Position numbers and translations under genes: made by a program. Of a stretch of DNA of 64,000 nucleotides, positions 34,171-45,298 are shown one piece after another (the stretch's first letter is position 1; each line of letters starts with the position of its first letter). Below the pieces are notes generated by a model. It ran no database searches. It was not told where the DNA came from and was given only the letters and a program-made list of their open reading frames with translations. The stretch is from Methylophilales bacterium MBRSF5 (GTDB lineage Bacteria > Pseudomonadota > Gammaproteobacteria > Burkholderiales > Methylophilaceae). Location: NCBI GenBank assembly GCA_001044335.1, contig CP011001.1, forward strand, positions 1-64,000. Reading direction: 5' to 3'.

Positions 34171-34982
34171 AGATCAATTATGCCCTCAAAGACCATCGAT
34201 GCATCTCCTTTTAAGAGAATATGGTTGTCAGCACAAGCTTGGGTATATATTGAGCCGCCTGGCATGTTCACTTTAACTAAAGAGTTTTCAACTTTTTTAA
34301 GATGAATTGCAGCAATGGAGGCAGCGCAAGCACCGGAGCCGCATCCAAGAGTTAAGCCTGAGCCACGTTCATACACAACTAATTTTATTTCGTTACTGTT
34401 GATAATTTCGCAGAAACCGATATTTACACTATGAGGAAAAAGAGGGGATCCTTGAACACTCTTTCCAGTTCGAACTACATCAACATCTTTGAGACTATCA
34501 ACAAAAAATACGATGTGGGGGTTCCCTAAATCAATATATGTTCCTTGAATTGTTTCGGTTTTTTTGTCTGAAAATATATCAAAAAATATTGATGATTCAT
34601 TTTTCATACCAATAGAAAATGTTCCCATATCAACTGAAATGAGTTCATCGTCTTTCGTTAAGGAAATCGACCCATTAAGAGTTTGAGCTGTTATTGGATT
34701 TTTTGAGGATATCTTATGATGTTGGATGTATTCATAAAAACAACGAGCCCCATTTCCACAATGCTCTACTTCTGATCCATCTGCATTAAAGATACGGTAT
34801 CTAAAATCAAATGTTGGGTTATCACTTTTTTCAATTATTAATAGTTGGTCAAAACCAATACCAAAATGACGATCTGCTAACTTAGCTATTTGAGTTTGCC
34901 TGAGATTGTAGGCTTGATCGATTTGATTAATGACAATGAAATCATTTCCTATCGCCTGCATTTTAGTAAATGGTATCTTCAT
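34167..34982 (-). CDS. dapF: diaminopimelate epimerase
   Basis: The 271-residue enzyme has both catalytic cysteines (EHCGNGARC and LGCGSGACAA). It makes meso-DAP for lysine and peptidoglycan. It overlaps xerC downstream and the acyltransferase upstream by 4 nt each. Confidence 0.97.
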   Translation of the reverse strand: MKIPFTKMQAIGNDFIVINQIDQAYNLRQTQIAKLADRHFGIGFDQLLIIEKSDNPTFDFRYRIFNADGSEVEHCGNGARCFYEYIQHHKISSKNPITAQTLNGSISLTKDDELISVDMGTFSIGMKNESSIFFDIFSDKKTETIQGTYIDLGNPHIVFFVDSLKDVDVVRTGKSVQGSPLFPHSVNIGFCEIINSNEIKLVVYERGSGLTLGCGSGACAASIAAIHLKKVENSLVKVNMPGGSIYTQACADNHILLKGDASMVFEGIIDL

Positions 34983-35806
34983 GACTTGGGTAGCTTATAT
35001 CTTCTGTAATTCCATAAATATTGTTCAGGAGAAGTTTTTACAATTGTTTCAATATACTCATCAATTTTTTTTGCCGTGACAGAACCCTTAAATTCAAATA
35101 ACTCAATTTCAAAACCTGATCCTATTTTGAGCCGTCTCCCGATTGCAAAAATTATTGGAGCATTAGTAAGTGTATGTAATTTTTGTACCAATGTCATGGT
35201 GTAAACTTTTTGATTAAAAAAAATAGACCATTCGCCATGACCCTCTGGAGGGACTTGGTCCGGAAGTATACCAACCGCTTCACCATTTTTAAGTGCTTTA
35301 AGTATCTGTTTCATGCCCCCTAATTCAATATTCACGGGAGTGACGTGATTTTTATTTCTACCTTGGTATATCAGCTGATTAATCCATTTTCTGCTGGTTG
35401 GCTTATACATCACTTTAATAGGTGAAAAAAGCCCATAGTATTGAGCTGTGATCTCAAAGGAACCAATATGTGGCGTTAAAAAAATAATACCTTTATTCTT
35501 GGATTTTAGTTTTTCAATAAGACCCCAATTTTTTGTTCTCACCACCAATCTTTTGATTCGTGTGTTAGACGCAAACCAGATGCTAAATGACTCCATTAGA
35601 GCCATACCAATATGCATTGCATTCGAGATAATTAAATTTTTTGTAGCAATTTCCCCTGAGACAATATGACTTTGGTTGATGTGCTTTACAGTCCGTTCAC
35701 GAAATTTAGCATCTAATAAATACATCAGGAGACCTAGGAAGCAACCGAGGAGATGAATAGCAATCAAAGGGAGAGAGAAAAAGACTTTTAAAACAATATT
35801 CATCAA
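34979..35806 (-). CDS. LpxL/HtrB-type lipid A acyltransferase
   Basis: The 275-residue protein has one N-terminal membrane helix and the H-x4-E catalytic motif in TPHIGSFEI, followed by MYKPTSRKWINQLIYQGRN and LPDQVPPEGHGEW, typical of LpxL/LpxM. It adds a secondary acyl chain to lipid A or its precursor. Chain specificity cannot be read. Confidence 0.88.
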   Translation of the reverse strand: MMNIVLKVFFSLPLIAIHLLGCFLGLLMYLLDAKFRERTVKHINQSHIVSGEIATKNLIISNAMHIGMALMESFSIWFASNTRIKRLVVRTKNWGLIEKLKSKNKGIIFLTPHIGSFEITAQYYGLFSPIKVMYKPTSRKWINQLIYQGRNKNHVTPVNIELGGMKQILKALKNGEAVGILPDQVPPEGHGEWSIFFNQKVYTMTLVQKLHTLTNAPIIFAIGRRLKIGSGFEIELFEFKGSVTAKKIDEYIETIVKTSPEQYLWNYRRYKLPKS

Positions 35807-35874
35807 TATTCAATAATAACGTTAATTCTGTTATTCTAGCGCGAATATTTAAAAATTTAGATTGATTACAAAGT

Positions 35875-37017
35875 ATGAATGATTATTTTTTTACCTCTGA
35901 ATCAGTTTCAGAGGGTCATCCTGATAAGGTTGCTGATCAAATTTCAGATGCCATTTTAGATGCTATTTTAGAACAAGATCCTATGGGGCGTGTGGCTGCC
36001 GAGACTTTGACAAACACTGGACTAGTGTTGTTAGCTGGTGAGGTTACCACCAAGGCGCACGTTGATTATATTAAGGTTGCTAGGGAGGTCATTAAAGATA
36101 TTGGATATGATCATCCTGAAAAAGGAATTGACTATAACGGCTGCTCTGTATTGGTTGCCTATGATGAACAGTCACCGGATATTGCCCAAGGGGTAGATCA
36201 AGCAAATGACGATCCCTTGGATCAAGGAGCTGGAGATCAGGGGTTAATGTTCGGGTATGCCTGTGATGAAACGGCTTCTTTGATGCCACTGCCAATTTGG
36301 TTATCTCATCAACTAGTCAAAAAACAGTCAGAGTTGAGAAAGTCTGGAAAGTTATCGTGGTTAAGGCCAGATGCAAAATCGCAGGTGACCTTAAAATATC
36401 AGAACAATACCCCCGTGGCGATAGATACAATTGTGTTGTCAACACAACACGATCCTGATATCTCTCAAAAAGACATTCACGAAGCGGTCATTGAAGAGAT
36501 TATCAAGCCAACACTGCCTGGTGATATTGATACAACTGCTACTAAATTTTTAATCAACCCAACAGGAAAATTTGTCATTGGTGGTCCTCAAGGCGATTGC
36601 GGTCTGACAGGTAGAAAGATTATTGTGGATACCTATGGGGGAGCAGCTCCCCATGGTGGCGGGGCCTTCTCAGGCAAAGATCCGTCAAAAGTTGACCGAT
36701 CTGCTGCTTATGCCGCACGATATGTTGCAAAAAATATCGTAGCCAATGGTCTCGCATCCAGATGTTTAGTCCAGTTATCCTATGCGATTGGGGTCGCACA
36801 ACCCACTTCGATAATGGTCGATACCTTTGGAACAGGAAAGGTTTCTAATGAGGAGATGGTTGCAATCATAAGAGAAAATTTTGATTTAAGACCTAAAGGG
36901 ATTGTTCAGATGTTAGACCTGTTAAGACCGATTTATAGAAAAACTGCAGCCTACGGTCATTTTGGCCGTGATGAAGACTCTTTTTCTTGGGAAAAAACGG
37001 ACAAAAAATTAACATAA
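35875..37017 (+). CDS. metK: S-adenosylmethionine synthetase
   Basis: The 380-residue enzyme has [29 protein letters not shown] and [20 protein letters not shown]. It makes SAM from methionine and ATP. It begins the metK-ahcY-metF methyl-cycle cluster. Confidence 0.98.
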   Translation: MNDYFFTSESVSEGHPDKVADQISDAILDAILEQDPMGRVAAETLTNTGLVLLAGEVTTKAHVDYIKVAREVIKDIGYDHPEKGIDYNGCSVLVAYDEQSPDIAQGVDQANDDPLDQGAGDQGLMFGYACDETASLMPLPIWLSHQLVKKQSELRKSGKLSWLRPDAKSQVTLKYQNNTPVAIDTIVLSTQHDPDISQKDIHEAVIEEIIKPTLPGDIDTTATKFLINPTGKFVIGGPQGDCGLTGRKIIVDTYGGAAPHGGGAFSGKDPSKVDRSAAYAARYVAKNIVANGLASRCLVQLSYAIGVAQPTSIMVDTFGTGKVSNEEMVAIIRENFDLRPKGIVQMLDLLRPIYRKTAAYGHFGRDEDSFSWEKTDKKLT

Positions 37018-37060
37018 ACCACAACTTAACTTTTTAAATAACTTCAAGTATAATTTTCTA

Positions 37061-37125
37061 TCGTCGAGGAACGCTGCGAGATTCTTTCCCAGGCTCGACA
37101 ATCTAAACTGCGTTCACCTAACCTT
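37061..37125 (+). promoter_or_regulatory. SAH riboswitch
   Basis: The conserved core CGAGGAACGCTGC, CCCAGGCTCGA and ACTGCGTTCACC matches the S-adenosylhomocysteine riboswitch. TATAAT at 37049-37054 would start transcription just at its 5' end. A GGCTTC/GAAGCC hairpin follows and may be the expression platform. SAH binding turns on ahcY-metF. Confidence 0.85.
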
Positions 37126-37193
37126 GCCAGTCAAGGCTTCAGGTGAAGAAGCCAACTGGTCACTTATTAATTTTAAATTTAAAGGATAAATTT

Positions 37194-38612
37194 ATGAATA
37201 ACGTGACAGAATCTAACATCCATTTGGATCATGATGTTGCAGATATTAATCTTGCTGAATTTGGTCGCAAGGAAATATCAATTGCTGAAAAAGAAATGCC
37301 AGGTCTTATGGCCATTCGTGAAGAATACAAAACATCCCAGCCTCTAAAGGGTGCTTTAATCACCGGCTCATTACACATGACGATTCAAACCGCAGTTTTA
37401 ATTGAAACATTAGAGGCGCTAGGAGCAAGAGTTCGATGGGCTTCCTGCAATATTTATTCAACTCAAGACCATGCTGCTGCAGCCATTGCAAAAAATGGCA
37501 CCCCCGTGTTTGCTTTCAAAGGGGAAAGTCTAGACGACTATTGGGACTTCACACATCGAATTTTTGAATGGCCAAATGGTGAATATTCAAACATGATCCT
37601 GGATGATGGTGGAGATGCGACTTTATTACTGCATTTAGGAGTGAAGGCAGAAAAAGATCAATCTGTTCTAGACAATCCACATAGTGAAGAAGAAACAGCA
37701 CTATTTAAAGCAATCGAAAATAAGCTTGCTGAACATCCAACTTGGTACAGTGACAGAATTAAGCATATTAAGGGAGTTACTGAAGAAACGACTACAGGCG
37801 TTCATAGACTTTATCAAATGCATAAGGATGGAGAACTTGCTTTTCCAGCAATCAATGTGAATGACGCCGTGACTAAATCTAAATTTGATAATTTATATGG
37901 TTGTCGTGAATCTTTGGTGGATGCTATTAAAAGGGCAACCGACGTCATGATCGCTGGTAAAATTGCGGTTGTTGCAGGTTATGGCGATGTTGGTAAAGGT
38001 TCTGCACAAGCACTAAGAGCTTTATCGGCTCAGGTCTGGGTAACTGAAGTTGACCCAATTTGTGCATTGCAGGCAGCAATGGAAGGTTATAGAGTCGTGA
38101 CAATGGACTATGCAGCTGAGCATGCTGATATTTTTGTGACCGCGACTGGAAATTATAATGTGATCAATCATGACCATATGTCACGTATGAAAGACGAGGC
38201 AATTGTTTGCAATATTGGCCACTTTGACAATGAGATTGATGTTGCTAGCTTAGAGCAATACACTTGGGAAGAAATTAAGCCTCAAGTGGACCATGTTATT
38301 TTCCCTGATGGTAAAAAAATAATTTTACTAGCTAAAGGAAGATTGGTTAATTTAGGTTGCGCAACAGGACATCCTAGTTATGTGATGAGTTCTTCTTTTG
38401 CCAATCAGACAATTGCGCAAATTGAGTTATTTAAAAATACTCAAGATTATCCAGTTAATGTATATACGCTACCCAAGCATTTAGACGAGAAAGTTGCTGT
38501 GTTGCAATTAAAAACTCTTAATGTTCAGCTGAGCAAGTTAACTGAAGAGCAGGCTAAATATATTGGAGTTAATGTAGATGGTCCTTTCAAACCAGACCAT
38601 TACAGGTACTAA
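37194..38612 (+). CDS. ahcY: S-adenosylhomocysteine hydrolase
   Basis: The 472-residue enzyme has the NAD-binding [13 protein letters not shown] and the catalytic region [10 protein letters not shown]. The ATG at 37194 has AAAGGA upstream; a longer frame from 37143 would begin inside the riboswitch leader. It hydrolyses SAH to homocysteine and adenosine. metF follows immediately. Confidence 0.98.
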   Translation: MNNVTESNIHLDHDVADINLAEFGRKEISIAEKEMPGLMAIREEYKTSQPLKGALITGSLHMTIQTAVLIETLEALGARVRWASCNIYSTQDHAAAAIAKNGTPVFAFKGESLDDYWDFTHRIFEWPNGEYSNMILDDGGDATLLLHLGVKAEKDQSVLDNPHSEEETALFKAIENKLAEHPTWYSDRIKHIKGVTEETTTGVHRLYQMHKDGELAFPAINVNDAVTKSKFDNLYGCRESLVDAIKRATDVMIAGKIAVVAGYGDVGKGSAQALRALSAQVWVTEVDPICALQAAMEGYRVVTMDYAAEHADIFVTATGNYNVINHDHMSRMKDEAIVCNIGHFDNEIDVASLEQYTWEEIKPQVDHVIFPDGKKIILLAKGRLVNLGCATGHPSYVMSSSFANQTIAQIELFKNTQDYPVNVYTLPKHLDEKVAVLQLKTLNVQLSKLTEEQAKYIGVNVDGPFKPDHYRY

Positions 38613-39443
38613 ATGAAAGCGAGCTCATTTAGCTTTGAATTTTTTCCTCCTCGAACGCAAGAGGGGGAGGAAAAATTAAAGAGAACATTAAAGAACTTGT
38701 CAGTATTTAATCCTGAGTTTTTTTCTGTTACATTTGGCGCTGGTGGCTCGACTAAAGATAAGACAATTGGCGTTGTTCAATCCATCAAAGATGATGGTTA
38801 CAATGCAGTCCCTCATATCTCGTGCATTACCTCAACAAAAGATGAAGTGATGGATCTCATTACAAGTTACAAAAATAAAGGCATCAATCGTTTGGTAGCC
38901 TTACGAGGAGATAACCCATCGGGCATTGCCGGGTATGGAGATTTCCATCACGCCAGTGATTTAGTTGAATTTATTAGAACGAATACTGGCGACTATTTTC
39001 ATCTGGACGTTGCAGCCTACCCTGAATTTCATCCCGAATCAGAAAGTTCTATTGATGATCTCAAAAACTTTAAGACTAAGGTTGATGCAGGTGCTAATTC
39101 AGCGATTACTCAATTCTTTTTTAACGTGGACTCGTACTTTAAGTTCATTGAAGAGTGTGAACGGTTAAATATTAGTATTCCTATAGTTCCTGGAATTATG
39201 CCTATTTACAATATCAAACAACTCTCAAGATTTGCTCAAACTTGTGGGGCTGAAATTCCTAGATGGCTTAAATATAAATTAGAATCCTACGGGGATGATA
39301 TTGAGTCGCTGCGTGAATTTGGTATCGATTTCATTTCTGAATTATGTGAGACCCTTCAACAGTTTGGGGTAGAGTCATTTCATTTCTATACACTCAATGA
39401 GTGCGGTATTGTTTCAAAAGTCTTGAAAAATATTTCTGATTAA
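38613..39443 (+). CDS. metF: methylenetetrahydrofolate reductase
   Basis: The 276-residue flavoprotein has FSFEFFPPRTQEG, VTFGAGGSTKD, HISCITSTKDE and LRGDNPSG. It supplies methyl-THF for homocysteine remethylation. It starts at the base after the ahcY stop, so both share the riboswitch. It ends at the exact base where convergent smg ends. Confidence 0.97.
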   Translation: MKASSFSFEFFPPRTQEGEEKLKRTLKNLSVFNPEFFSVTFGAGGSTKDKTIGVVQSIKDDGYNAVPHISCITSTKDEVMDLITSYKNKGINRLVALRGDNPSGIAGYGDFHHASDLVEFIRTNTGDYFHLDVAAYPEFHPESESSIDDLKNFKTKVDAGANSAITQFFFNVDSYFKFIEECERLNISIPIVPGIMPIYNIKQLSRFAQTCGAEIPRWLKYKLESYGDDIESLREFGIDFISELCETLQQFGVESFHFYTLNECGIVSKVLKNISD

Positions 39444-39908
39444 CTAGTGTACTGCACCATTTTTTGGATTGAATAGCGCGTCCTCAACAAACAAGTATTC
39501 GTTTTCCCGGCCAAAATGCCATAAAGTCATCATGACGATCCATTTTAATTCATCTAGGTTAACATCCGCTTGATCAACAGCCATTGCTCGATCAATAATG
39601 ATCTCTCTTTCTGCAGGCGATAGGATGGTTGCCTTTTCAAGGAAGATAAGGAATCCAATGCCTTCATTATTAATTTTTTCATACTCTCTCTTGGAGTAAA
39701 TTCTTGATTTCAGACCTGATTCATTAATCTTCTTATCATTAATTTTTTCTGATAAAACTTTTAATGTGGCAAACCAATCTATAGCAAATTCAATCTCCTT
39801 ATACTCAAATCCAGCCTCTTCTAATTCAGTGGTCATCTTTGATAAATCAGAAACATTATGTTGGGATGAAAGGTAATTTTCAAATACGTAGACTAATAAA
39901 TCAAACAT
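39444..39908 (-). CDS. smg: Smg family protein (DUF494)
   Basis: The 154-residue protein begins MFDLLVYVFENYL and has the DUF494 pattern (LEEAGFEYKEIEFAIDWF; ILSPAEREIIIDRAM). It is usually next to def-fmt, as here, though divergent. Function is unknown. Confidence 0.92.
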   Translation of the reverse strand: MFDLLVYVFENYLSSQHNVSDLSKMTTELEEAGFEYKEIEFAIDWFATLKVLSEKINDKKINESGLKSRIYSKREYEKINNEGIGFLIFLEKATILSPAEREIIIDRAMAVDQADVNLDELKWIVMMTLWHFGRENEYLFVEDALFNPKNGAVH

Positions 39909-40058
39909 ATCTTTCTCCTAAATAAAATTTATTTGAATTGAAGAGTGAAAAAAAGTGAGTCTCTAAAAGAGTATAATATTGAAAATAAAACTTATAAGAT
40001 ATAAAACTATTCACTAACTTTTAATTTACAGTATTAAGAATAAAATGCAAGTAAAAAT

Positions 40059-40559
40059 ATGGCTTTATTAAAAATCTTAAAATACCCTGATCCAAGGCTT
40101 CATAAAATTGCTGAGATTGTAGAAGTTTTTGACGAATCAACAGAGAAGCTAGTCCAAGATATGGCTGAAACCATGTATGAGTCAAAAGGGATTGGCTTAG
40201 CAGCGACGCAGGTTGATGTTCATCAAAGAATTATTGTGATTGATATAAGTGATGACAAAAAAGATTTATTAGTATTAATTAATCCCAAGTTAATAAAATT
40301 TGATGGGCAGCAAGAATATGATGAAGGTTGTTTATCAGTTCCAGGTTTTTTTGAGACGGTTAAACGCTATGAAAATATCACAATTAGTTATCAAGACCTG
40401 AAAGGGAATATACAAAAACTTGAAGCTGATGGCTTGTTGTCAGTATGTATACAACACGAGATGGACCATCTTGTTGGTAAAGTCTTTGTCGAATATTTAT
40501 CTCAATTAAAGCAGCAAAGAATAAAGAAAAAAATAAGTAAATTAAGAAGAGCTGGTTAA
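40059..40559 (+). CDS. def: peptide deformylase
   Basis: The 166-residue metalloenzyme has all three motifs: GIGLAATQV, EGCLSVPG and QHEMDHLVG. It removes the formyl group from nascent proteins. Its stop overlaps the fmt ATG by 1 nt. Confidence 0.98.
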   Translation: MALLKILKYPDPRLHKIAEIVEVFDESTEKLVQDMAETMYESKGIGLAATQVDVHQRIIVIDISDDKKDLLVLINPKLIKFDGQQEYDEGCLSVPGFFETVKRYENITISYQDLKGNIQKLEADGLLSVCIQHEMDHLVGKVFVEYLSQLKQQRIKKKISKLRRAG

Positions 40560-41494
40560 TGTTAAAAATAGTATACGCAGGTACTCCAGAATTCGCACTT
40601 CCATGCTTAAAAAAAATAAATGATTCAGATATGGAAATCATTGCTGTATTGACTCAACCTGACAGGCCAGCAGGGAGGGGGATGAAAATAAAAGAGAGCC
40701 CCATCAAAAAATATGCAAAAGATAATCAATTATTGTATTTCCAACCAGAAAAGATTGATGAGGAATTTACCAAGTCTATTAAAGAGTTAAGACCGGATGT
40801 ATTGATTGTTGCGGCTTATGGAATTATTTTGCCTAAGCACTTTATTGATATATTTCCAAAGAAAGCCTTTAACATTCATGCTTCTATTCTCCCAAAATGG
40901 AGGGGAGCAGCACCAATCCAAAGGGCAATAATGTATGGAGATAACCAGATTGGTGTAACCATTATGGAGGTCGTTGAAAAACTTGATGCCGGAAATATAT
41001 TCTTAATAAAAAGTTTTGATAGAGATCCCAATAAAACATCGGGAGATTATTTTGAAATACTTTCAAATGATGGTGCTGATTTAATGATGCAGCATCTCAA
41101 CAATATTCAATTGGGCTTGAGAATAGAATCAATAGTTCAAGTCGAAGAAGCAGTGACTTATGCTAAAAAAATAAGCAAAAGTGAAGCTTATTTGAACTTA
41201 GAAAATAAGGCAGAAAATATTGTAAATACAGTCATGGCCCTAAATCCGTTTCCAGTATCAAGAATTTCTTTCAGGCAGAAAGAGGTAAAAATTTTTCATG
41301 CTGAGTTAACCAATATTTCATCAGTTGAAAATCAGCCAGGCAGTATTAATTTATCAGATGATTTATTAGTTGCTACAAGTGATTTTTATATCAAAATAAA
41401 CTCTATTCAGATCAGCGGGGGGCACACGTTAACTGGTAAGGATTTTATTAAAAATTATCAATTAAAACCAGCTGAAAATTTCTCTAATGTATAA
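40559..41494 (+). CDS. fmt: methionyl-tRNA formyltransferase
   Basis: The 311-residue protein has the folate-binding/catalytic motif FNIHASILPKWRGAAPIQRA. It formylates initiator tRNA. It overlaps rsmB by 8 nt, in the usual def-fmt-rsmB order. Confidence 0.98.
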   Translation: MLKIVYAGTPEFALPCLKKINDSDMEIIAVLTQPDRPAGRGMKIKESPIKKYAKDNQLLYFQPEKIDEEFTKSIKELRPDVLIVAAYGIILPKHFIDIFPKKAFNIHASILPKWRGAAPIQRAIMYGDNQIGVTIMEVVEKLDAGNIFLIKSFDRDPNKTSGDYFEILSNDGADLMMQHLNNIQLGLRIESIVQVEEAVTYAKKISKSEAYLNLENKAENIVNTVMALNPFPVSRISFRQKEVKIFHAELTNISSVENQPGSINLSDDLLVATSDFYIKINSIQISGGHTLTGKDFIKNYQLKPAENFSNV

Positions 41495-42725
41495 GGATTT
41501 AGTCCAAGCAGCAAAAATATTATCTGAGTTAATCGGTGGTAGAAAAATTGACACTTTATTTGATCGTTTTTTAAAAGAAGAAAATAACAAAAATTTTATC
41601 AAAGATATTGTTTACGGCAGTATTAGAGATTTCTATCTTAACGATTATATTTTAAAAAAATTTGTGAAAAGAGATATCAATGATCATTTAATTAAGTACC
41701 TGCTGATGAATACAATATATCAAATTACCCATCAGTCAAAAGCTGAGTTTACAGTTGTTAATGAAGCCGTTAAAGCTGCAAAAAAAATAAATAATAATTT
41801 TTATAATTTGGTAAATGCTGTCCTTAGAAATTTTTTAAGAGAAAAAGATAAACTTATTACTCCAGATGAAATGGATATAAGGTATTCATATCCGCAATGG
41901 TGGGTTAGCGATCTTATGAAAGAGTACCCCAATGACTATGAAGCTATCTTAGCAATTGGAAATACTAGAGCAACAACAGTTATTAGGATTAATCAAAGAC
42001 AAATCTCTGTCAATGACTATATAGATCTTTTGGAACAAGCGAATATTGATTATGAATTAACTCTGGAAGACAAATACATTCAAATAAGCAATGTAAAAGA
42101 TATAACCATGCTGCCCGGTTATGAGAAAGGTTATTTTTATGTCCAAGATCCAGCTGCACAATTAGCGTGTGATTTTATTGATATACAAAACGGTATGAAT
42201 ATTTTAGATTTATGCTCTGCGCCTGGTGGAAAAGCCACCCATATTCTTGAGAGGTTTGATGTTAACCTTGACTGCTATGATATATCAAAGGAAAGAATTA
42301 ATCTTATCCGAAGTAATATGAAAAGATTGCAATTAAAATCTAATATTATCGACAAAATAGACATCAATAAACGATATGATCGGATATTGATTGATGCTCC
42401 ATGCTCAGGGTCGGGTGTAGTCAGAAGAAATGTTGATATAAAGTTAATGCGTAAACAACAAGATATTGAAAAATTTAGCAATCAACAACTTCAGTTGCTT
42501 GAAGAGGGCTGGAAAATTTTAAAAAGTGGCGGAAAATTACTTTATGTAACTTGTTCTATTTTTAAACATGAGAATGAAAATGTTGTAATGAAATTTCTAT
42601 CAAAAAATAAGGATGCTGCAAGTCAAGATCTTAAAATCCCAATTGGTTTTAAATATCAAAATACACAACTCATTCCCAATCAATTTCATGATGGTTTATA
42701 TTTTAAAGTCTTTAGTAAAAATTAG
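41487..42725 (+). CDS. rsmB: 16S rRNA m5C967 methyltransferase
   Basis: The 412-residue protein has an N-terminal NusB-like domain, the SAM site LDLCSAPGGKATHILE, and the catalytic Cys in IDAPCSGSGVVRR with VTCSIFKHENE. It is the third gene of the def operon. Confidence 0.96.
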   Translation: MYKDLVQAAKILSELIGGRKIDTLFDRFLKEENNKNFIKDIVYGSIRDFYLNDYILKKFVKRDINDHLIKYLLMNTIYQITHQSKAEFTVVNEAVKAAKKINNNFYNLVNAVLRNFLREKDKLITPDEMDIRYSYPQWWVSDLMKEYPNDYEAILAIGNTRATTVIRINQRQISVNDYIDLLEQANIDYELTLEDKYIQISNVKDITMLPGYEKGYFYVQDPAAQLACDFIDIQNGMNILDLCSAPGGKATHILERFDVNLDCYDISKERINLIRSNMKRLQLKSNIIDKIDINKRYDRILIDAPCSGSGVVRRNVDIKLMRKQQDIEKFSNQQLQLLEEGWKILKSGGKLLYVTCSIFKHENENVVMKFLSKNKDAASQDLKIPIGFKYQNTQLIPNQFHDGLYFKVFSKN

Positions 42726-43209
42726 TCTGGCTTGGTTAGTTTTTTCAAATATATCTTATGCAGATATTATTGTTGATGAACAAAATATAGATTCGACCAA
42801 AATTAAATATTTTTTAGACTACGAGCTAGATAATGATTTAAAAAAAATTATAGATAAAGGTATATCTATTCAGATTTTAGAAACAATTATTGTAAAAAGA
42901 AAAAATAAATATTTCTTTGATAATGTTGTATTCAAAAGAACTAAAAAATTTAAAATTGAATACCATCCTTTGATTAAAAAATTCTACTTTTTTGAGGAGA
43001 ATGAAAAATTTTCATTTGCAGAACTTAACAAATTAGTTAGTTATATCAATAAGCCATGGTATTTAACTTTAGAAAATACCAAGGATTCAAGAAATAAAGA
43101 AATCACAATAACCTGGGAGGTTGATCAAAAAAATCTACCAAAAAGTTTACAATTAAGTTTAAAAAAACCTAAATGGACGATAATAAAAAGTTTAAGACAT
43201 AATTTATGA
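42691..43209 (+). CDS. DUF4390 domain secreted protein
   Basis: The ATG at 42691 (or 42688) begins a signal peptide (LVKISLAWLVFSNISYAD). The mature part, about 150 residues, has the DUF4390 pattern, which in betaproteobacteria always sits between rsmB and ntrY. It overlaps rsmB by 35 nt and ntrY by 4 nt. Function is unknown. Confidence 0.8.
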   Translation: MVYILKSLVKISLAWLVFSNISYADIIVDEQNIDSTKIKYFLDYELDNDLKKIIDKGISIQILETIIVKRKNKYFFDNVVFKRTKKFKIEYHPLIKKFYFFEENEKFSFAELNKLVSYINKPWYLTLENTKDSRNKEITITWEVDQKNLPKSLQLSLKKPKWTIIKSLRHNL

Positions 43210-45296
43210 GATACCTGCTTACTTCAGCATTAGTAATAAGTTTATCGCTATTAGTGATTTTAATAAGATCGCTGTCAAATTCTGACTTTATCTCCAGCGA
43301 AACTTTTCAGTTACTTTTAAAAATAAATTTAGCATTTGTGGTAATGCTATTTATATTTATTGCATTACAAGTATATCGATTATTTAATGAGGTTAAAAAA
43401 GAAGTCACTGGTAGTAGACTGACATTAAGGTTGGTCATTTCCTACAGCATCATGATTATAGTTCCACTGATGGTTCTTTATTTTGTTTCTGTAAACTTTT
43501 TAACTAAATCAATAGAGTCTTGGTTTAATGTTAGAGTTGAGTCGGCATTAGAAAGTGGATTAAATATTGGTCAAAAGACGCTAGACATCTTAAGAAAAGA
43601 TGTTGAGCTGAAGTCAAGAAGTATCAGTTATTCATTATCGAATTCTAAAATTAATGAATTTAGCCCAGTACTTTCTGATCTCACTGAAAAATTTGATATT
43701 TATGATGCGATGATAATCGATGAAGAAAATAGAATTTTGGCTATTTCATCAAGAGATAATATCGACATTGATTCAGTGTTACCTAATGAACAAGACTTGA
43801 TTCTTGCAAATACTGGCTTCCACGGAAAGATAGATATCACTCAAGAAAATATTATTTTTTTAAAAACATTCCAGCCTTATATTTCAATTGATGACAAAAT
43901 ACAGAAGAAATTTTATTTAATCATTACACAAAAAATTCCTGAAAGTATTTCACAGGCTGCGTTATCTGTTGAGTCTGTCTTTGAGGATTATCAGGCCTTA
44001 ACTTTTAGTAGGAACTCATTAAAGGTAATTTATCAGATCACATTAAGTATCATTCTTTTCTTGGCAATCCTTCTTTCAATATCATTAGCTCTTTATTTCA
44101 GTAGAAGATTTACAATGCCTTTGTCAATTTTGTCTGAAGCAACACAGAGTATCGCAAAAGGTAATTTTAAGAAAAAAATACCGGATCAGGGAAAAGATGA
44201 GCTGGGAATGTTAGTGAGGTCATTTAATATAATGACAACTAAGCTTGACAGTGCTAATAAGACACTTGAACTAAATAGGCAAAGAATTGAGTCATCAAGA
44301 AACTTCTTAGAGAGCATTATTAACAATATGTCATCCGGGATCATTGTTATAGATCGAAAAAGTAATATAAGGTTGACAAATAAGTTAGCTTCAAAACTTC
44401 TTGGATTTAATTTAGAGTTGCTAATCGGTCAAAGGTTTAGCCAAATTTTAGAACATGGGAGTCAATTTGAAGAAATAGTAACATTGATAAATAAAAGCAA
44501 AGATAGCTATAAAGAAAAAGCACTTACGTTGAAATTTAAAAGAAGAATTTTATCGATTCAGTTAACAGAACAGGGCACTGGAAAAAATAAAAATAAAATT
44601 ATACTAATTGATGATATCTCTGAAATTACTGCTGCACAAAGAAATGAAGCCTGGTCTGAAGTAGCGAGACGGCTCGCACATGAAATAAAAAATCCATTAA
44701 CCCCCATTCAGTTATCTGCGGAAAGAATCGATCATAAATTCTCAAAACAATTAGAAAAAAAAGATCAAACAATCCTGAGCGACATTACGAAAACCATCGT
44801 TAATCAGGTGGATGCGATCAAAAAAATGGTAAATGAATTTACTGAATATTCTAGATCGCCAGAATTAACAAAATCAGAAATAAATTTGGTTGATTTATTG
44901 AATGAGCTTGTGAATTTGTTTCAAAAAGAAGATCTCAAAATAAAGATATCATCCAGGTCAAAAAAAATTAATTTTTCTTGTGATGAAATAAAAATTAGAC
45001 AAGTTTTTGTAAACCTTATCAACAACGCATACGAAGCAAAGAAAGAAGATAATTCATGTGAAATTGAGATAATACTAAAAAAAACAAAAAATGCAGTCAT
45101 TCTTAATTTCATTGATAATGGTATCGGTGTCAGTGATGAAATAAATATTTTCGAGCCTTATGTGACGACCAAAAAAACCGGTACCGGATTAGGTCTGGCT
45201 GTTGTGAAAAAAATTATTGATGAGCATGATGGATCTATCACTATTAAAAATAATAAATCATCAGGGGCAAATGTAGAAATACACTTTAGATATTAA
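43206..45296 (+). CDS. ntrY: NtrY-type sensor histidine kinase
   Basis: The 696-residue kinase has two to three N-terminal membrane helices with a further one near residues 280-300, then HAMP (about 300-355), PAS (about 370-460), the phosphoacceptor His in ARRLAHEIKNPLTPIQL, and the ATPase (NLINNAYEAK; GTGLGLAVVKKIIDEH). It pairs with NtrX directly downstream. NtrYX senses nitrogen, redox or envelope state. Confidence 0.93.
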   Translation: MRYLLTSALVISLSLLVILIRSLSNSDFISSETFQLLLKINLAFVVMLFIFIALQVYRLFNEVKKEVTGSRLTLRLVISYSIMIIVPLMVLYFVSVNFLTKSIESWFNVRVESALESGLNIGQKTLDILRKDVELKSRSISYSLSNSKINEFSPVLSDLTEKFDIYDAMIIDEENRILAISSRDNIDIDSVLPNEQDLILANTGFHGKIDITQENIIFLKTFQPYISIDDKIQKKFYLIITQKIPESISQAALSVESVFEDYQALTFSRNSLKVIYQITLSIILFLAILLSISLALYFSRRFTMPLSILSEATQSIAKGNFKKKIPDQGKDELGMLVRSFNIMTTKLDSANKTLELNRQRIESSRNFLESIINNMSSGIIVIDRKSNIRLTNKLASKLLGFNLELLIGQRFSQILEHGSQFEEIVTLINKSKDSYKEKALTLKFKRRILSIQLTEQGTGKNKNKIILIDDISEITAAQRNEAWSEVARRLAHEIKNPLTPIQLSAERIDHKFSKQLEKKDQTILSDITKTIVNQVDAIKKMVNEFTEYSRSPELTKSEINLVDLLNELVNLFQKEDLKIKISSRSKKINFSCDEIKIRQVFVNLINNAYEAKKEDNSCEIEIILKKTKNAVILNFIDNGIGVSDEINIFEPYVTTKKTGTGLGLAVVKKIIDEHDGSITIKNNKSSGANVEIHFRY

Positions 45297-45298
45297 TT

